Positions 6,873-14,754 of a DNA stretch of 27,544 nucleotides are shown piece after piece (the stretch's first letter is position 1; every line of letters starts with the position of its first letter). Below the pieces are notes generated by a model. It had not been told where the DNA came from. It made no database searches and saw only the letters and a list, made by a program, of their open reading frames with translations. The stretch is taken from assembly GCA_035646635.1 (NCBI GenBank), contig DASRPA010000180.1, forward strand, positions 1 through 27,544, written 5' to 3'. A program made the translations under genes and the position numbers. The DNA is from JACDAL01 sp035646635 (GTDB lineage Bacteria; Actinomycetota; CADDZG01; WHSQ01).

Positions 6873-8222
6873 TCAGAGGCCCAGGTTAGGCGGGACCTTG
6901 AGGCCGCCCGGGAGCCGCATGGGGCCCCCAGGTTTGCCCGCAGACATCATCTTGACCATCTTGCGGACGTCGTCGAACTGCTTGACGAGCTTGTTGACCT
7001 CCTGAACACTCGTTCCCGACCCGCGGGCGATACGTGTGCGTCGGCTCCCGTTGATGAGATGGGGGTTGTTGCGCTCCTGCATCGTCATCGAGCGGATGAT
7101 CGCCTCGATGCGGGGGAGCTGCTCGTCTATCTCCACGTCTCCGACCGGCAGCTTTGACATGCCCGGCAACATCCCCAGGACCTGCGACATGGGACCCATC
7201 TTCTTGAGCGCCTGCATCTGGCTAAGGAAGTCCTCGAAGGTGAAATCGGACTTGCGAAGCTTTTCCTCCATCTTCTTGGCCTCGGCCGTATCGAACGCCG
7301 ACTCGGCCTTCTCGATCAGAGTCAGAACGTCGCCCATCCCGAGGATGCGAGACGCCATACGGTCGGGGTAGAAGGCCTCCAGATCGGACAGCTTCTCCCC
7401 CACTCCCGCGAACTTGATCGGGCGTCCGGTGACGTAAGTCATGGACAGCGCCGCCCCGCCGCGTGCGTCGCCGTCGAGCTTGGTGAGGATGACACCGGTA
7501 ACTTCGACCTCGCTGCTGAATGCCTCGGCCACGTTGACCGCGTCCTGGCCTGTCATGGCGTCGCACACGAGCAGCGTCTCGGTGGGATCGAGTGCGTCGT
7601 GTATCTGGGCGAGCTGAGCCATCAGCTCGCGATCCACGTTCAAGCGCCCGGCGGTGTCCACGATCAGGTCGGTGTAGCCCTCGTCGCGCGCAAGGGTCAG
7701 GGCGCGCCCGGCGACCGCCACGGGGTCGGCCGCGTCGGCCTCGGCGTGGGTTGGGACTCCGGCCTGCTCCCCCAGTATCTGGAGCTGGCGTATGGCCGCG
7801 GGTCTCTGGAGATCGCAGGCGGCAAGCAGCGGGCGTCGGCCCTGGGACTTCAGATGGCGGGCGAGCTTGGCGGCCGCGGTCGTCTTTCCCGAGCCCTGAA
7901 GACCTGCGACCAGAATGATGCGCGGCGGTCGGTCGGCGTGCGCCAACGCGCTGGCCTCCTTGCCGAGCATATCGATGAGGGCCGCGTGCACCAGCTTGAT
8001 CACCTGCTGCGCCGGAGTGAGGCTCTTGTGAATCTCGGCCCCCGCGGCTCGCTCTCGTACGTCCTTCACGAACGCCTTCACGACCCTCAACGAGACGTCC
8101 GCTTCGAGCAACGCCAGGCGGATCTCGCGCAGGACCTCGTCTACCTGTTTCTCGTTGAGGCGGCCGCGCCCTCTCAGCCGGGTGAAGATCTCGTCGAGGC
8201 GGCCCGACAGGGTGTCGAACAT
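6873..8222 (-). CDS. ffh: Signal recognition particle protein Ffh (SRP54)
   Basis: GTPase that binds 4.5S RNA and signal sequences of nascent membrane and secreted proteins and delivers ribosomes to FtsY. The N domain spans about 1-85. The G domain (about 98-295) has GLQGSGKT (107-114), DTAGR (189-193) and TKLD (247-250). The M domain (about 325-430) is methionine-rich, with the RNA-binding SRRTRIARGSGTSVQEVN segment. The 449-residue length is typical. The ATG at 8222 follows the ftsY stop by 11 bp, so the targeting GTPase and its receptor are likely co-transcribed. Confidence 0.98.
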   Translation of the reverse strand: MFDTLSGRLDEIFTRLRGRGRLNEKQVDEVLREIRLALLEADVSLRVVKAFVKDVRERAAGAEIHKSLTPAQQVIKLVHAALIDMLGKEASALAHADRPPRIILVAGLQGSGKTTAAAKLARHLKSQGRRPLLAACDLQRPAAIRQLQILGEQAGVPTHAEADAADPVAVAGRALTLARDEGYTDLIVDTAGRLNVDRELMAQLAQIHDALDPTETLLVCDAMTGQDAVNVAEAFSSEVEVTGVILTKLDGDARGGAALSMTYVTGRPIKFAGVGEKLSDLEAFYPDRMASRILGMGDVLTLIEKAESAFDTAEAKKMEEKLRKSDFTFEDFLSQMQALKKMGPMSQVLGMLPGMSKLPVGDVEIDEQLPRIEAIIRSMTMQERNNPHLINGSRRTRIARGSGTSVQEVNKLVKQFDDVRKMVKMMSAGKPGGPMRLPGGLKVPPNLGL

Positions 8223-8233
8223 CTAGTCGAACA

Positions 8234-9460
8234 TCATGAGAGCAGGGCGTCGACGTAGGTCTTGGGGTCGAAGGGCTCGAGGTCGTCGATGCCCTCCCCC
8301 ACTCCGATGAGCTTGATCGGCAGCCCCAGCTCGGACTCGATGGCGAGCGCTATCCCGCCCTTGGCGCTACCGTCGAGCTTGGTCAGCACCACTCCGGTGA
8401 CGCCCGCCGCCTGGGTGAACCTGCGCGCCTGGGCAAGGCCGTTCTGGCCCGCAGTCGCATCGAGGACCAGAAGCGCCTCGGTGACCGAACCCTCCTTCTC
8501 GACCACCCGCCGGATCTTCGAGAGCTCGTCCATCAACGGGGTCTTGGTGTGGAGCCGCCCCGCAGTGTCGATCAGGAGCACATCAAGGCCGCGGGCGCGA
8601 GCGAAGCGGACGGCGTCGAACGCCACCGCTCCGGGGTCGGCCCCCGGCTGATGCCGTACGAGCTGGGCCGAGGAGCGTCCGGCCCACACCTGGAGCTGCT
8701 CGTCGGCGGCGGCACGGAAGGTGTCGGCTGCCGCGAGAGCAACGCCCTGGCCCCGGCGCGTGAGATCCGAAGCCAGCTTGCCGATGGTCGTGGTCTTGCC
8801 GGTGCCGTTGACGCCCACAACGAGCCATACGGTGGGCGGCTCCGGGGCGAACGCAAGCGCCCGGTCACGGCCGGGGTCGACCGACTCGAACAGGGCTACC
8901 AGCTCCTCGGCCAGCAGGCCCTTCAGCTCGGCGGCGTCGATAATTCCACGTTCTGTGGCCGCCACCCGCAGCCGGGCCACGATCTTGGTGGAGGTCTCGA
9001 CGCCGACATCGGCCTGGATGAGTGCCGCCTCGAGATCCTCCCAGGTGTCCTCATCGACCCCGCCACCGAAGGCCTCCGCCAGCCGCGCCGCGAAGAAGCG
9101 TCTGCTCTTGACCAAGCGGTCGCGCAGGGTGGGCCGCGGCGGGGCCTCTTGCATCCGCTCCTGCAGGGGAGCCTCGGCTGCCGATGCGGTCTTCGGAGGC
9201 GGTTCTGCCTGCTCGTCCCTTTCTTCTCCCTCCTGCTCCCGTTTTTCTCCCTCCTCTTCCTTCCCCTCCTCCGCCCTGGGCCGGGTGGGCGTTTCGACCG
9301 CGGTGCGCCCCGCCCGCTCCATTGCCTCGAAGTCCTTCATGCGGGTTGCCCCGCGCCGTCCGGAAGGGCGGCGGCGACGCGCCACCACCACGCCGGCCAC
9401 TATCACGACCAGCGCAAGACCGACCAATATCTGGGGGAGGAGCTCTTCGAGCATCCTCAC
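8234..9460 (-). CDS. ftsY: Signal recognition particle receptor FtsY
   Basis: Membrane-associated GTPase that docks the SRP-ribosome complex at the translocon. Residues 9-27 form a clear transmembrane helix followed by an Arg-rich stop. A highly charged Glu-rich linker covers about 52-106. The NG domain from about 110 has Walker A GVNGTGKT (216-223), DTAGRLHTK and TKLDGSAKGG. A membrane-spanning N-terminus is seen in actinobacterial FtsY, unlike the peripheral acidic A domain of E. coli. The start is either GTG 9460 or ATG 9454; neither has a clear ribosome-binding site. It follows smc by 17 bp. Confidence 0.96.
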   Translation of the reverse strand: MRMLEELLPQILVGLALVVIVAGVVVARRRRPSGRRGATRMKDFEAMERAGRTAVETPTRPRAEEGKEEEGEKREQEGEERDEQAEPPPKTASAAEAPLQERMQEAPPRPTLRDRLVKSRRFFAARLAEAFGGGVDEDTWEDLEAALIQADVGVETSTKIVARLRVAATERGIIDAAELKGLLAEELVALFESVDPGRDRALAFAPEPPTVWLVVGVNGTGKTTTIGKLASDLTRRGQGVALAAADTFRAAADEQLQVWAGRSSAQLVRHQPGADPGAVAFDAVRFARARGLDVLLIDTAGRLHTKTPLMDELSKIRRVVEKEGSVTEALLVLDATAGQNGLAQARRFTQAAGVTGVVLTKLDGSAKGGIALAIESELGLPIKLIGVGEGIDDLEPFDPKTYVDALLS

Positions 9461-9477
9461 AGGCTAAACCGCCCTGT

Positions 9478-12400
9478 TCATTGACTGAGAACCGGCGACT
9501 CCCGCGACTCCTGCATCCTCTGGGCGATCACCTCGGAGACTCCGTCTGCTCGCATCGTGACCCCGTAGAGCACGTCGGCGGCCTCCATGGTCCTCTTCTG
9601 ATGGGTCACGATCAGAACCTGCGCTCGCTCCTCAAGCTCGTGCACGAGCGAGATGAAGCGCTGCAAGTTGATGTCGTCGAGCGCCGCCTCGACCTCATCG
9701 AGCAGGTAGAAGGGCGACGGCCGGGCCCGAAAGATCGCAAACAGAAAAGCAAGGGCGACGAGAGAGCGCTCGCCTCCGGACAGGAGCGACAGCTTCTTGA
9801 CCCTCTTGCCCGGGGGCCGTGCCTCGATCTCGACCCCCCCGCCCAGAAAGTCCTGCCCTTCGGTCAGCTCCAGGCGGCCTCTGCCTCCGGGGAAGAGGCG
9901 CTCGAAGACCACCTCGAACTCACGAGCGACGTCCTCGAAGGCCTCGGAGAAGACCTGCACAATCGTCTCGTCGACCTCGGCCACGATCTTCAACAGGTCC
10001 TTTTTCGAGGACTCGAGGTCCTCCATCTGCGCCACCAGGAACCGCTCTCGCTCCTCGGCCTGACTGCACTCCTCGGCCGCCTGAGGGTTGACCGGGCCCA
10101 GGCGCCTTATCTGCGACTCCAGTTGCTGGGCGCGACTCCGAGCCTCGACCTCGTCCTCGCCGAGGACGTCCAATGCACCCAGCTCTGCGGCCGTGAGCCC
10201 CCACTCCTCGAGCGCTCTCTGGGCCAGCGCCTCGGCGCGAGCGCGCGCCTCTGCCCGCTTCACGTCCAGCTCTGTTCGGAGGCGCTCGGAAGCCCCGAGG
10301 CCCTGTTCGAGCTCCAGCTCGCGGGCGCGCAGCTCGGCCACCCGTCGTTCGGCGGCTCGGGCCTGCTCGCGCGCCTCTCGCGCCCGGCCCTGGGCTTGCT
10401 CCGACCACGACGCGGCCCTGGCGGCCACCTCCGCGATCATCTCCGCCAGCAGTAGCACGCGTTCACGCTCGCGCTCGAGTCGGTCGCGCACCTCGGCCAG
10501 CCCGCTCAAGGAGCTTCTGGCATCGGCAATGCCCGCCTCTGCCTCTTCCACACGATGACGGGCACTCAACGCTCTTTCTTCGGCCCCGCGTGCCTCTATC
10601 TCGGCCTCGTTGGCCTCGATCATCACGGCTCGACTCTGCTCGGCCGCGTCCTCGGCCGAGCGCAGGAGCCGCTCGAGGTCTTCGGCCGCCTGGCTCTGAG
10701 CCGAACGGTGGGCCGGCAAGGCAGTCCGCTCGTCGAGCGCCGCACGTTGTGCGGAAGCCAGAGCCTCGGACACCCGGGCGAGCTCTTCGTCGAGAGTCGC
10801 AAGCTCGGTCTCACGCTTGTCGTGGCGGCGGCGGGCGGCCGCCAACCGGTCGGCGGCGGCCGCCAGAAGGGCATCGTGATTCCTGAGCTGTTCGTCGAGG
10901 GTGGCAACCTCCTCCCAGCGCTGCTCGGAGCGAGCCCGGGCCTGGTTCAGGATCGCGCTCGCCTCCTCGGTACCGGCCGCCGCCAGACGCGCCCGTGTGT
11001 GCGCCTCCTCCAGCAGCGGCCGCAGTCGCTCCTGGAGTTCAGGATGATCGGCGAACAGCGCCTCGACCTGCTCGAACGCCTCCACGCGGGCATCCGCGGC
11101 GGCCCCCTCGGAGCCCGAGGCGCCCAGCGCATCGCGCAGGCGTTCTTCCTCTTGCCGCTGTTCTTCGAGCGCCGCCTCGGCCCTCGCCGCCGCTTCGGTG
11201 GCCTCGTCCAGACGCTGTTCGGAGGAGACCACCTCGTCCCGGGCTCGCCGGATGGCGGCAACGTCCTCCTCGAGCGCCGCCTGAGCGCTGTTGCGGCGCT
11301 GCTGCACGGCCGCCGTGCGCGCCTCGTAAGAAGAGATCGTGGCCCGTCCCGCCGCTTCTGAGCCCTCGGCCCGCACCACGGCCTGCGCGGCGGTGGTTTC
11401 GCGAGCCCGGCCCTCGGCGACCGCCCTCTGCGTCTCCACCAACGCGGCCGCAGCAGCGGCGGCTTGCTCGTGTCGCTCGCGAGCACGTTCGCGGGCACGA
11501 TCGGCCTCCACCGCTCGCTCGGCTGCTCGCCCGCCCCAGCGCTCGAGCTCTGCCTCGAGCAGCGTGATGCGCTCGCGATAGCCCTCCTCGGTCTCGGCAC
11601 GCAAACGCAGCTCGATACGGGCGGCGCGTTCGGCCGCGAGCCGCTTCAGGCTCTCGAGGCGGTCGGTCACCCGGCTCACGCCGTGGGCACGAACCAGCGC
11701 CTGCTCGGCGCCTTCGGCGGCCGACTCTCGTTCGGCGCCCACGCTCTGGAGGCGCGTGCGGACACCGTCGAGCTCGTCGCGGGCCAGCGCCGTCCGCCGG
11801 GTCTGCATGTGGAGGTTGTGTTCGGCGTCCTCGAGCTCGAGCGCACGCAGGTCCGTGGCACAGAGGCGCTGCTTGAGCTCGCGATGCTCGGCCGCGAGCT
11901 CCGAGTGGCGGGCCGCCGCCGACGCCTGGCGCCGCAACGGCCGCAGCGCCCGTCTCAGCTCCGAGAGCACGTCGGCGAGTCGCATGAGGTTGTCGTCGAC
12001 CCGCTCGATCTTTCGGATAGAGCGCTCCTTGCGCTTGCGGTACTTGCCGATCGAGGCCGCCTCTTCGATGAAGGCGCGCCGCTCCAGGGGCTGGGCGTGC
12101 AGAACCTGGTCGAGCTGGCCCTGACCCACCAGCGTGTGGAGGCTGCGCCCCACCCCCGCGTCGGACAGCAGCTCCTGGATGTCGAGGAGGCGGCAGGGGG
12201 CAGAGTTGATCCGGTACTCGGAGCTCCCGGTGCGGTCGGCGAAGCGGCTGACGGTCACTTCGGACAGGTCCAGCCCGAGCGTGCCGGAGCCGTTGTCGAG
12301 GGTGAGCTCGACCTCGGCCACGCCCAGTCCCGCCCGCTCGGCCGAGCCCGCGAAGATGACGTCCTCCATAGAGGCTCCCCGCAGGCTCGAGGGGGCCTGG

Positions 12401-12549
12401 GAGCCGAGCACCCAGGAGATGCCGTCGGCGATGTTGGACTTGCCGGACCCGTTGGGGCCCACGATGACGTTGATGCCGGGCTCCAGCTCGAGCACGGTGG
12501 GGTTCGCGAACGACTTGAACCCGGACAGCCGCAGGAACCTCAGGAACAT
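9478..12549 (-). CDS. smc: Chromosome segregation protein SMC, apparently without a canonical hinge
   Basis: Head-domain ATPase of the condensin-like complex that organises the chromosome with ScpA and ScpB. The head halves are intact. The N-terminus has FKSFANP and Walker A GPNGSGKS (31-38) and a Q-loop near 143. The C-terminus has signature LSLLSGGERSL (920-930) and Walker B FYLLDEVEAALDD (947-959). Between about 170 and 870 the sequence is almost entirely Ala/Glu/Arg-rich coiled coil. Its only break is around 474-515, centred on the DHPELQERLRPLL segment. The usual hinge of roughly 150 residues near mid-protein is not recognisable. Total length is 1023 residues against about 1150-1200 for most bacterial SMCs. 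The ATG at 12549 is downstream of three palindromic repeats. It lies between an acylphosphatase homologue and ftsY, as in mycobacteria. Confidence 0.95.
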   Translation of the reverse strand: MFLRFLRLSGFKSFANPTVLELEPGINVIVGPNGSGKSNIADGISWVLGSQAPSSLRGASMEDVIFAGSAERAGLGVAEVELTLDNGSGTLGLDLSEVTVSRFADRTGSSEYRINSAPCRLLDIQELLSDAGVGRSLHTLVGQGQLDQVLHAQPLERRAFIEEAASIGKYRKRKERSIRKIERVDDNLMRLADVLSELRRALRPLRRQASAAARHSELAAEHRELKQRLCATDLRALELEDAEHNLHMQTRRTALARDELDGVRTRLQSVGAERESAAEGAEQALVRAHGVSRVTDRLESLKRLAAERAARIELRLRAETEEGYRERITLLEAELERWGGRAAERAVEADRARERARERHEQAAAAAAALVETQRAVAEGRARETTAAQAVVRAEGSEAAGRATISSYEARTAAVQQRRNSAQAALEEDVAAIRRARDEVVSSEQRLDEATEAAARAEAALEEQRQEEERLRDALGASGSEGAAADARVEAFEQVEALFADHPELQERLRPLLEEAHTRARLAAAGTEEASAILNQARARSEQRWEEVATLDEQLRNHDALLAAAADRLAAARRRHDKRETELATLDEELARVSEALASAQRAALDERTALPAHRSAQSQAAEDLERLLRSAEDAAEQSRAVMIEANEAEIEARGAEERALSARHRVEEAEAGIADARSSLSGLAEVRDRLERERERVLLLAEMIAEVAARAASWSEQAQGRAREAREQARAAERRVAELRARELELEQGLGASERLRTELDVKRAEARARAEALAQRALEEWGLTAAELGALDVLGEDEVEARSRAQQLESQIRRLGPVNPQAAEECSQAEERERFLVAQMEDLESSKKDLLKIVAEVDETIVQVFSEAFEDVAREFEVVFERLFPGGRGRLELTEGQDFLGGGVEIEARPPGKRVKKLSLLSGGERSLVALAFLFAIFRARPSPFYLLDEVEAALDDINLQRFISLVHELEERAQVLIVTHQKRTMEAADVLYGVTMRADGVSEVIAQRMQESRESPVLSQ

Positions 12550-12598
12550 GGCGTCAACCTAACAGCGGCCCCCGACGCGGCCACGGCTTTGGGGGCTC

Positions 12599-12653
12599 GG
12601 GCCGAACTTTGCGTCGCCGACCACCTGTGAGGTGGTTTCGGGCTCAAAGTTGC
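12599..12653. repeat. Nested palindromic repeat, copy 1
   Basis: A 55-bp unit with an outer inverted pair AACTTTG (12605-12611) / CAAAGTT (12645-12651) and an inner hairpin ACCACCT (12620-12626) / AGGTGGT (12630-12636) with a GTG loop. Its first 31 bases are identical in all three local copies. Lies between the acylphosphatase stop and the smc start. Confidence 0.85.
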
Positions 12654-12689
12654 CGCGCCGGCGCCGGAAGGTTCGGGGCCCCCCACCAC

Positions 12690-12744
12690 GGGCCGAACTT
12701 TGCGTCGCCGACCACCTGTGAGGTAGTTATTGGCACAAAATTGC
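12690..12744. repeat. Nested palindromic repeat, copy 2
   Basis: Same 55-bp unit, 36 bp beyond the end of copy 1. The first 31 bases are identical to copies 1 and 3. The second half has changes (GGTAGT for GGTGGT, CAAAATT for CAAAGTT) that each break one base pair. Confidence 0.85.
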
Positions 12745-12750
12745 TGGGCC

Positions 12751-12805
12751 GGGCCGAACTTTGCGTCGCCGACCACCTGTGGGGTGGTTATTGGCTCAAA
12801 GTTGC
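12751..12805. repeat. Nested palindromic repeat, copy 3
   Basis: Third unit in the same orientation, 6 bp after copy 2. Outer arms are perfect; the inner hairpin is ACCACC/GGTGGT with one change next to the loop. It ends 14 bp from the acylphosphatase stop codon. Confidence 0.85.
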
Positions 12806-12819
12806 CGGATGCGGCCTAG

Positions 12820-13095
12820 CTACTTGATCGTGAAGGTCTGCTCGTCCTGCGGAGACTCGCGGTCAACCTGGACCCCCGCCACCCGGACCCCGTTGGGGCC
12901 GGCGCGGCACAGCCCGACGACCCGGTAGACCTCGTCGCGCGGCCCCTCCAGTACGGCTTCGACACGACCGTCTGGGAGCATGCGGACCCAGCCCGTGACG
13001 CCCAGCTCGGAAGCCTTGTCGGCGACGGCTTTCGGAAAGTCGCTGGCATCGAGCTCGCCGTCGACGAACACGTGCACTCTGGTTCTATCCTCCAA
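12820..13095 (-). CDS. Acylphosphatase-like protein lacking catalytic residues
   Basis: The 91-residue protein has the acylphosphatase length and scaffold: a VHVFVDG first strand, the ELGVTGWVRMLPDGRVEAVLEG core and a GPNGVRVAGVQV end. Active acylphosphatases carry an Arg in the GxVQGVGFR loop and an Asn in GWVRN. Here the loop reads GELDASDFP (Pro21 in place of Arg) and the second site is GWVRM (Met39 in place of Asn). It is therefore probably not an acylphosphatase enzyme and may have a binding or structural role. Its place between rnc and smc matches mycobacterial acyP. The start is TTG at 13095, supported by GGGAGG 7 nt upstream. Confidence 0.8.
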   Translation of the reverse strand: MEDRTRVHVFVDGELDASDFPKAVADKASELGVTGWVRMLPDGRVEAVLEGPRDEVYRVVGLCRAGPNGVRVAGVQVDRESPQDEQTFTIK

Positions 13096-13136
13096 CGCTC
13101 GACCTCCCGGACATCACGACGGACTGAGGACACGCC

Positions 13137-13865
13137 TCAACTAGCTCGAGCACCAGAATCTCCCTCCACGGACCACTCCGCCATCCTGCCCAGCGCGTGG
13201 CGGGCCGCGTTCTGCTCCGCCTCCTTCTTGCTGTGCCCCGACCCGCTGCCACACGCCCGATCCTCGACGAAGACGTCGGCGGTGAACCGCTTGGCATGGT
13301 CGGGCCCACTGGACTGAACCCGGTAGAGAGGCCTGGTGCCATACAGGCGCACGATCACTTCCTGCAGCGCCGTCTTCGAATCGTGGCCACCGCCCTCGGC
13401 CGCGACTTCGACCATCCGCGCAGTGAAGAGCGGAATCAGAACCGTGGCGACATGCTCGCTGCCCCGGTCGATGTGGGCCGCGCCCACCAGCGCCTCGAAG
13501 GTGTCGGCCAGAAGAGAAGACTTGTCGCACCCTCCCGACGCCCGCTCTCCCCGGCCCAGCATCATGTAGCTCCCGAGCCCGAGCCTGCGGGCGAGCGCGG
13601 CGAGAGCGTGGGTGCTGACAAGTGACGCACGCAACCTCGCCAAATGCCCTTCGTCCAGCTCCGGATAGGTGCGATAGATGAGGTCGGTGACCAACGCCCC
13701 CAGGATGGCGTCCCCGAGAAACTCAAGCCGCTCGTTGTGCTCGCTCGGCTCGGGACGCTCGAATGCATACGAGCGGTGTGTAAGCGCCTGCTCATAGATG
13801 GACCCCGGTGGAGCCGGAAGCCCCAGCGCCCCAAGAACGGCTGAAGAGCTAGTCCGTCTCGACAA
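13137..13865 (-). CDS. rnc: Ribonuclease III
   Basis: Double-strand-specific endoribonuclease that processes rRNA precursors and other duplex RNAs. The 242 residues comprise an RNase III domain (about 8-150) and a double-stranded RNA-binding domain (about 160-229). The signature NERLEFLGDAILG (44-56) holds the metal ligands E48 and D52. The second acidic pair lies in LADTFEALVGA (D121, E124). The likely start is TTG at 13865, which overlaps the rpmF stop by 17 nt and lacks a strong ribosome-binding site, suggesting translational coupling to rpmF. No other start fits before the conserved region. Confidence 0.95.
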   Translation of the reverse strand: MSRRTSSSAVLGALGLPAPPGSIYEQALTHRSYAFERPEPSEHNERLEFLGDAILGALVTDLIYRTYPELDEGHLARLRASLVSTHALAALARRLGLGSYMMLGRGERASGGCDKSSLLADTFEALVGAAHIDRGSEHVATVLIPLFTARMVEVAAEGGGHDSKTALQEVIVRLYGTRPLYRVQSSGPDHAKRFTADVFVEDRACGSGSGHSKKEAEQNAARHALGRMAEWSVEGDSGARAS

Positions 13866-14025
13866 CCTGGCGACCCGCGTAGTAGCCGCAGTTGGGGCAG
13901 ATACGGTGGGGCAGCTTGGGCTGCCGACAATGGGGACAGGACGAGTAGGTGGGGGCCTCGGCGCGCCAATGGGCGCGCCGCATGCGCATTTTCGATCTCG
14001 TCTTTCTTCGTTTGGGTACGGCCAC
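13849..14025 (-). CDS. rpmF: 50S ribosomal protein L32 (zinc-ribbon form)
   Basis: Small basic protein of the large ribosomal subunit. The 58-residue product starts VPKRRKTRSKMRMRRAHW after the initiator and carries a four-cysteine zinc ribbon (CPHC...CPNC), so it is the zinc-binding form. I chose GTG at 14025 because AGGAGG lies 5 nt upstream; the longer open frame above it overlaps the spacer and has no family similarity. It follows the DUF177 gene, the arrangement known as yceD-rpmF in many bacteria, and is coupled to rnc. Confidence 0.95.
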   Translation of the reverse strand: MAVPKRRKTRSKMRMRRAHWRAEAPTYSSCPHCRQPKLPHRICPNCGYYAGRQVVETD

Positions 14026-14030
14026 TGCTT

Positions 14031-14036
14031 CCTCCT
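14031..14036 (-). promoter_or_regulatory. Shine-Dalgarno site of rpmF
   Basis: AGGAGG on the minus strand, 5 nt before the GTG at 14025. It fixes the start of this short gene. Confidence 0.7.
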
Positions 14037-14093
14037 CGCCGTCCGGCACGGGCGTTCGTCGCTCGATCTCGCCCTCTCCGGAGCCTTTCTTGG

Positions 14094-14627
14094 TTAGGTT
14101 GATCCCTCCGAGGCTGCCTGGGACAGTTTCGCCTTGAGCTCCTCCAAGGGCGCCCAGCGCGGGTCTGAGCTCTCCAGGCGACACGAGCACACCCCCTCGT
14201 TGAGATCCCGGCCGCAATGGGGGCATAGGCCCTTGCAGTCGGCATCGCACAAGGGATTGAGGGGCAGGGCAAGTGTCAGGGTGTCGCGAAAGACGGGCTC
14301 GAGATCGATATCTGTTCCCGACAGCTCATAGGCCTCGTCCGCCAGCTCGTGGCCGGGCTCGACGAAGAGCTCACAGAGTTCGAGCGCGATCTCAATCGGC
14401 ACCGGGCGCGCACAGCGAGCACAGTCCGCACCGGCGGAGCCCTGCAGACGACCGGTGACGAGCACTCCTTCGACGACGCTCTGAGCGCACAGCTCCGCCT
14501 CGACCGGGCTGTCGCTGAGACGCGTCAGTCCCACTCCGGCATCGGGCACAGGCGCGGCCACGACGATGTCCCGGCGCCGGCCGGGCTGGCCGAGGATGTC
14601 GGCGACCGAGAAGACTAGGTAAGGCAC
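14094..14627 (-). CDS. DUF177 (YceD-family) protein
   Basis: YceD/DUF177 protein, linked in bacteria and chloroplasts to 23S rRNA accumulation and L32; exact action unknown. It contains the CARC segment in the middle and a C-terminal cysteine cluster in CDADCKGLCPHCGRDLNEG, both family features and probably a zinc site. I prefer GTG 14627 (177 residues) because the family starts within a few residues of the LVFSVADILGQPG block. An ATG at 14669 would add 14 residues (191 in total) and sits only about 14 nt after the predicted transcription start. It is upstream of rpmF with a 68-bp gap. Confidence 0.88.
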   Translation of the reverse strand: MPYLVFSVADILGQPGRRRDIVVAAPVPDAGVGLTRLSDSPVEAELCAQSVVEGVLVTGRLQGSAGADCARCARPVPIEIALELCELFVEPGHELADEAYELSGTDIDLEPVFRDTLTLALPLNPLCDADCKGLCPHCGRDLNEGVCSCRLESSDPRWAPLEELKAKLSQAASEGST

Positions 14628-14689
14628 TGAAACGAGTCGCCCCTTTTGCGCGCAGTGCGGGCTCTCCATGCGGCCCGCGAGGTAGTGAA

Positions 14690-14717
14690 ATGATATCAGA
14701 GGGCACCTTTTTGCCAG
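14690..14717 (-). promoter_or_regulatory. Candidate promoter for DUF177-rpmF-rnc
   Basis: On the minus strand CTGGCA (14717-14712) and TATCAT (14695-14690) are separated by 16 bp, a fair match to a sigma-70-type promoter. It lies in the gap after the SepIVA-like gene and would start transcription near 14683. Confidence 0.4.
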
Positions 14718-14754
14718 GATTTGGCTAAGTCAGCGTGCCGAGGTTCAGCATGGG

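Noticed and set aside
9184..10455. Plus-strand open frame of about 423 codons opposite ftsY/smc
   Set aside because: Spans the junction of two real genes and reads as low-complexity Pro/Leu/Arg; shadow.
12599..12805. CRISPR array
   Set aside because: Only three units with unequal 36-bp and 6-bp spacers and nested palindromes; no cas genes nearby.
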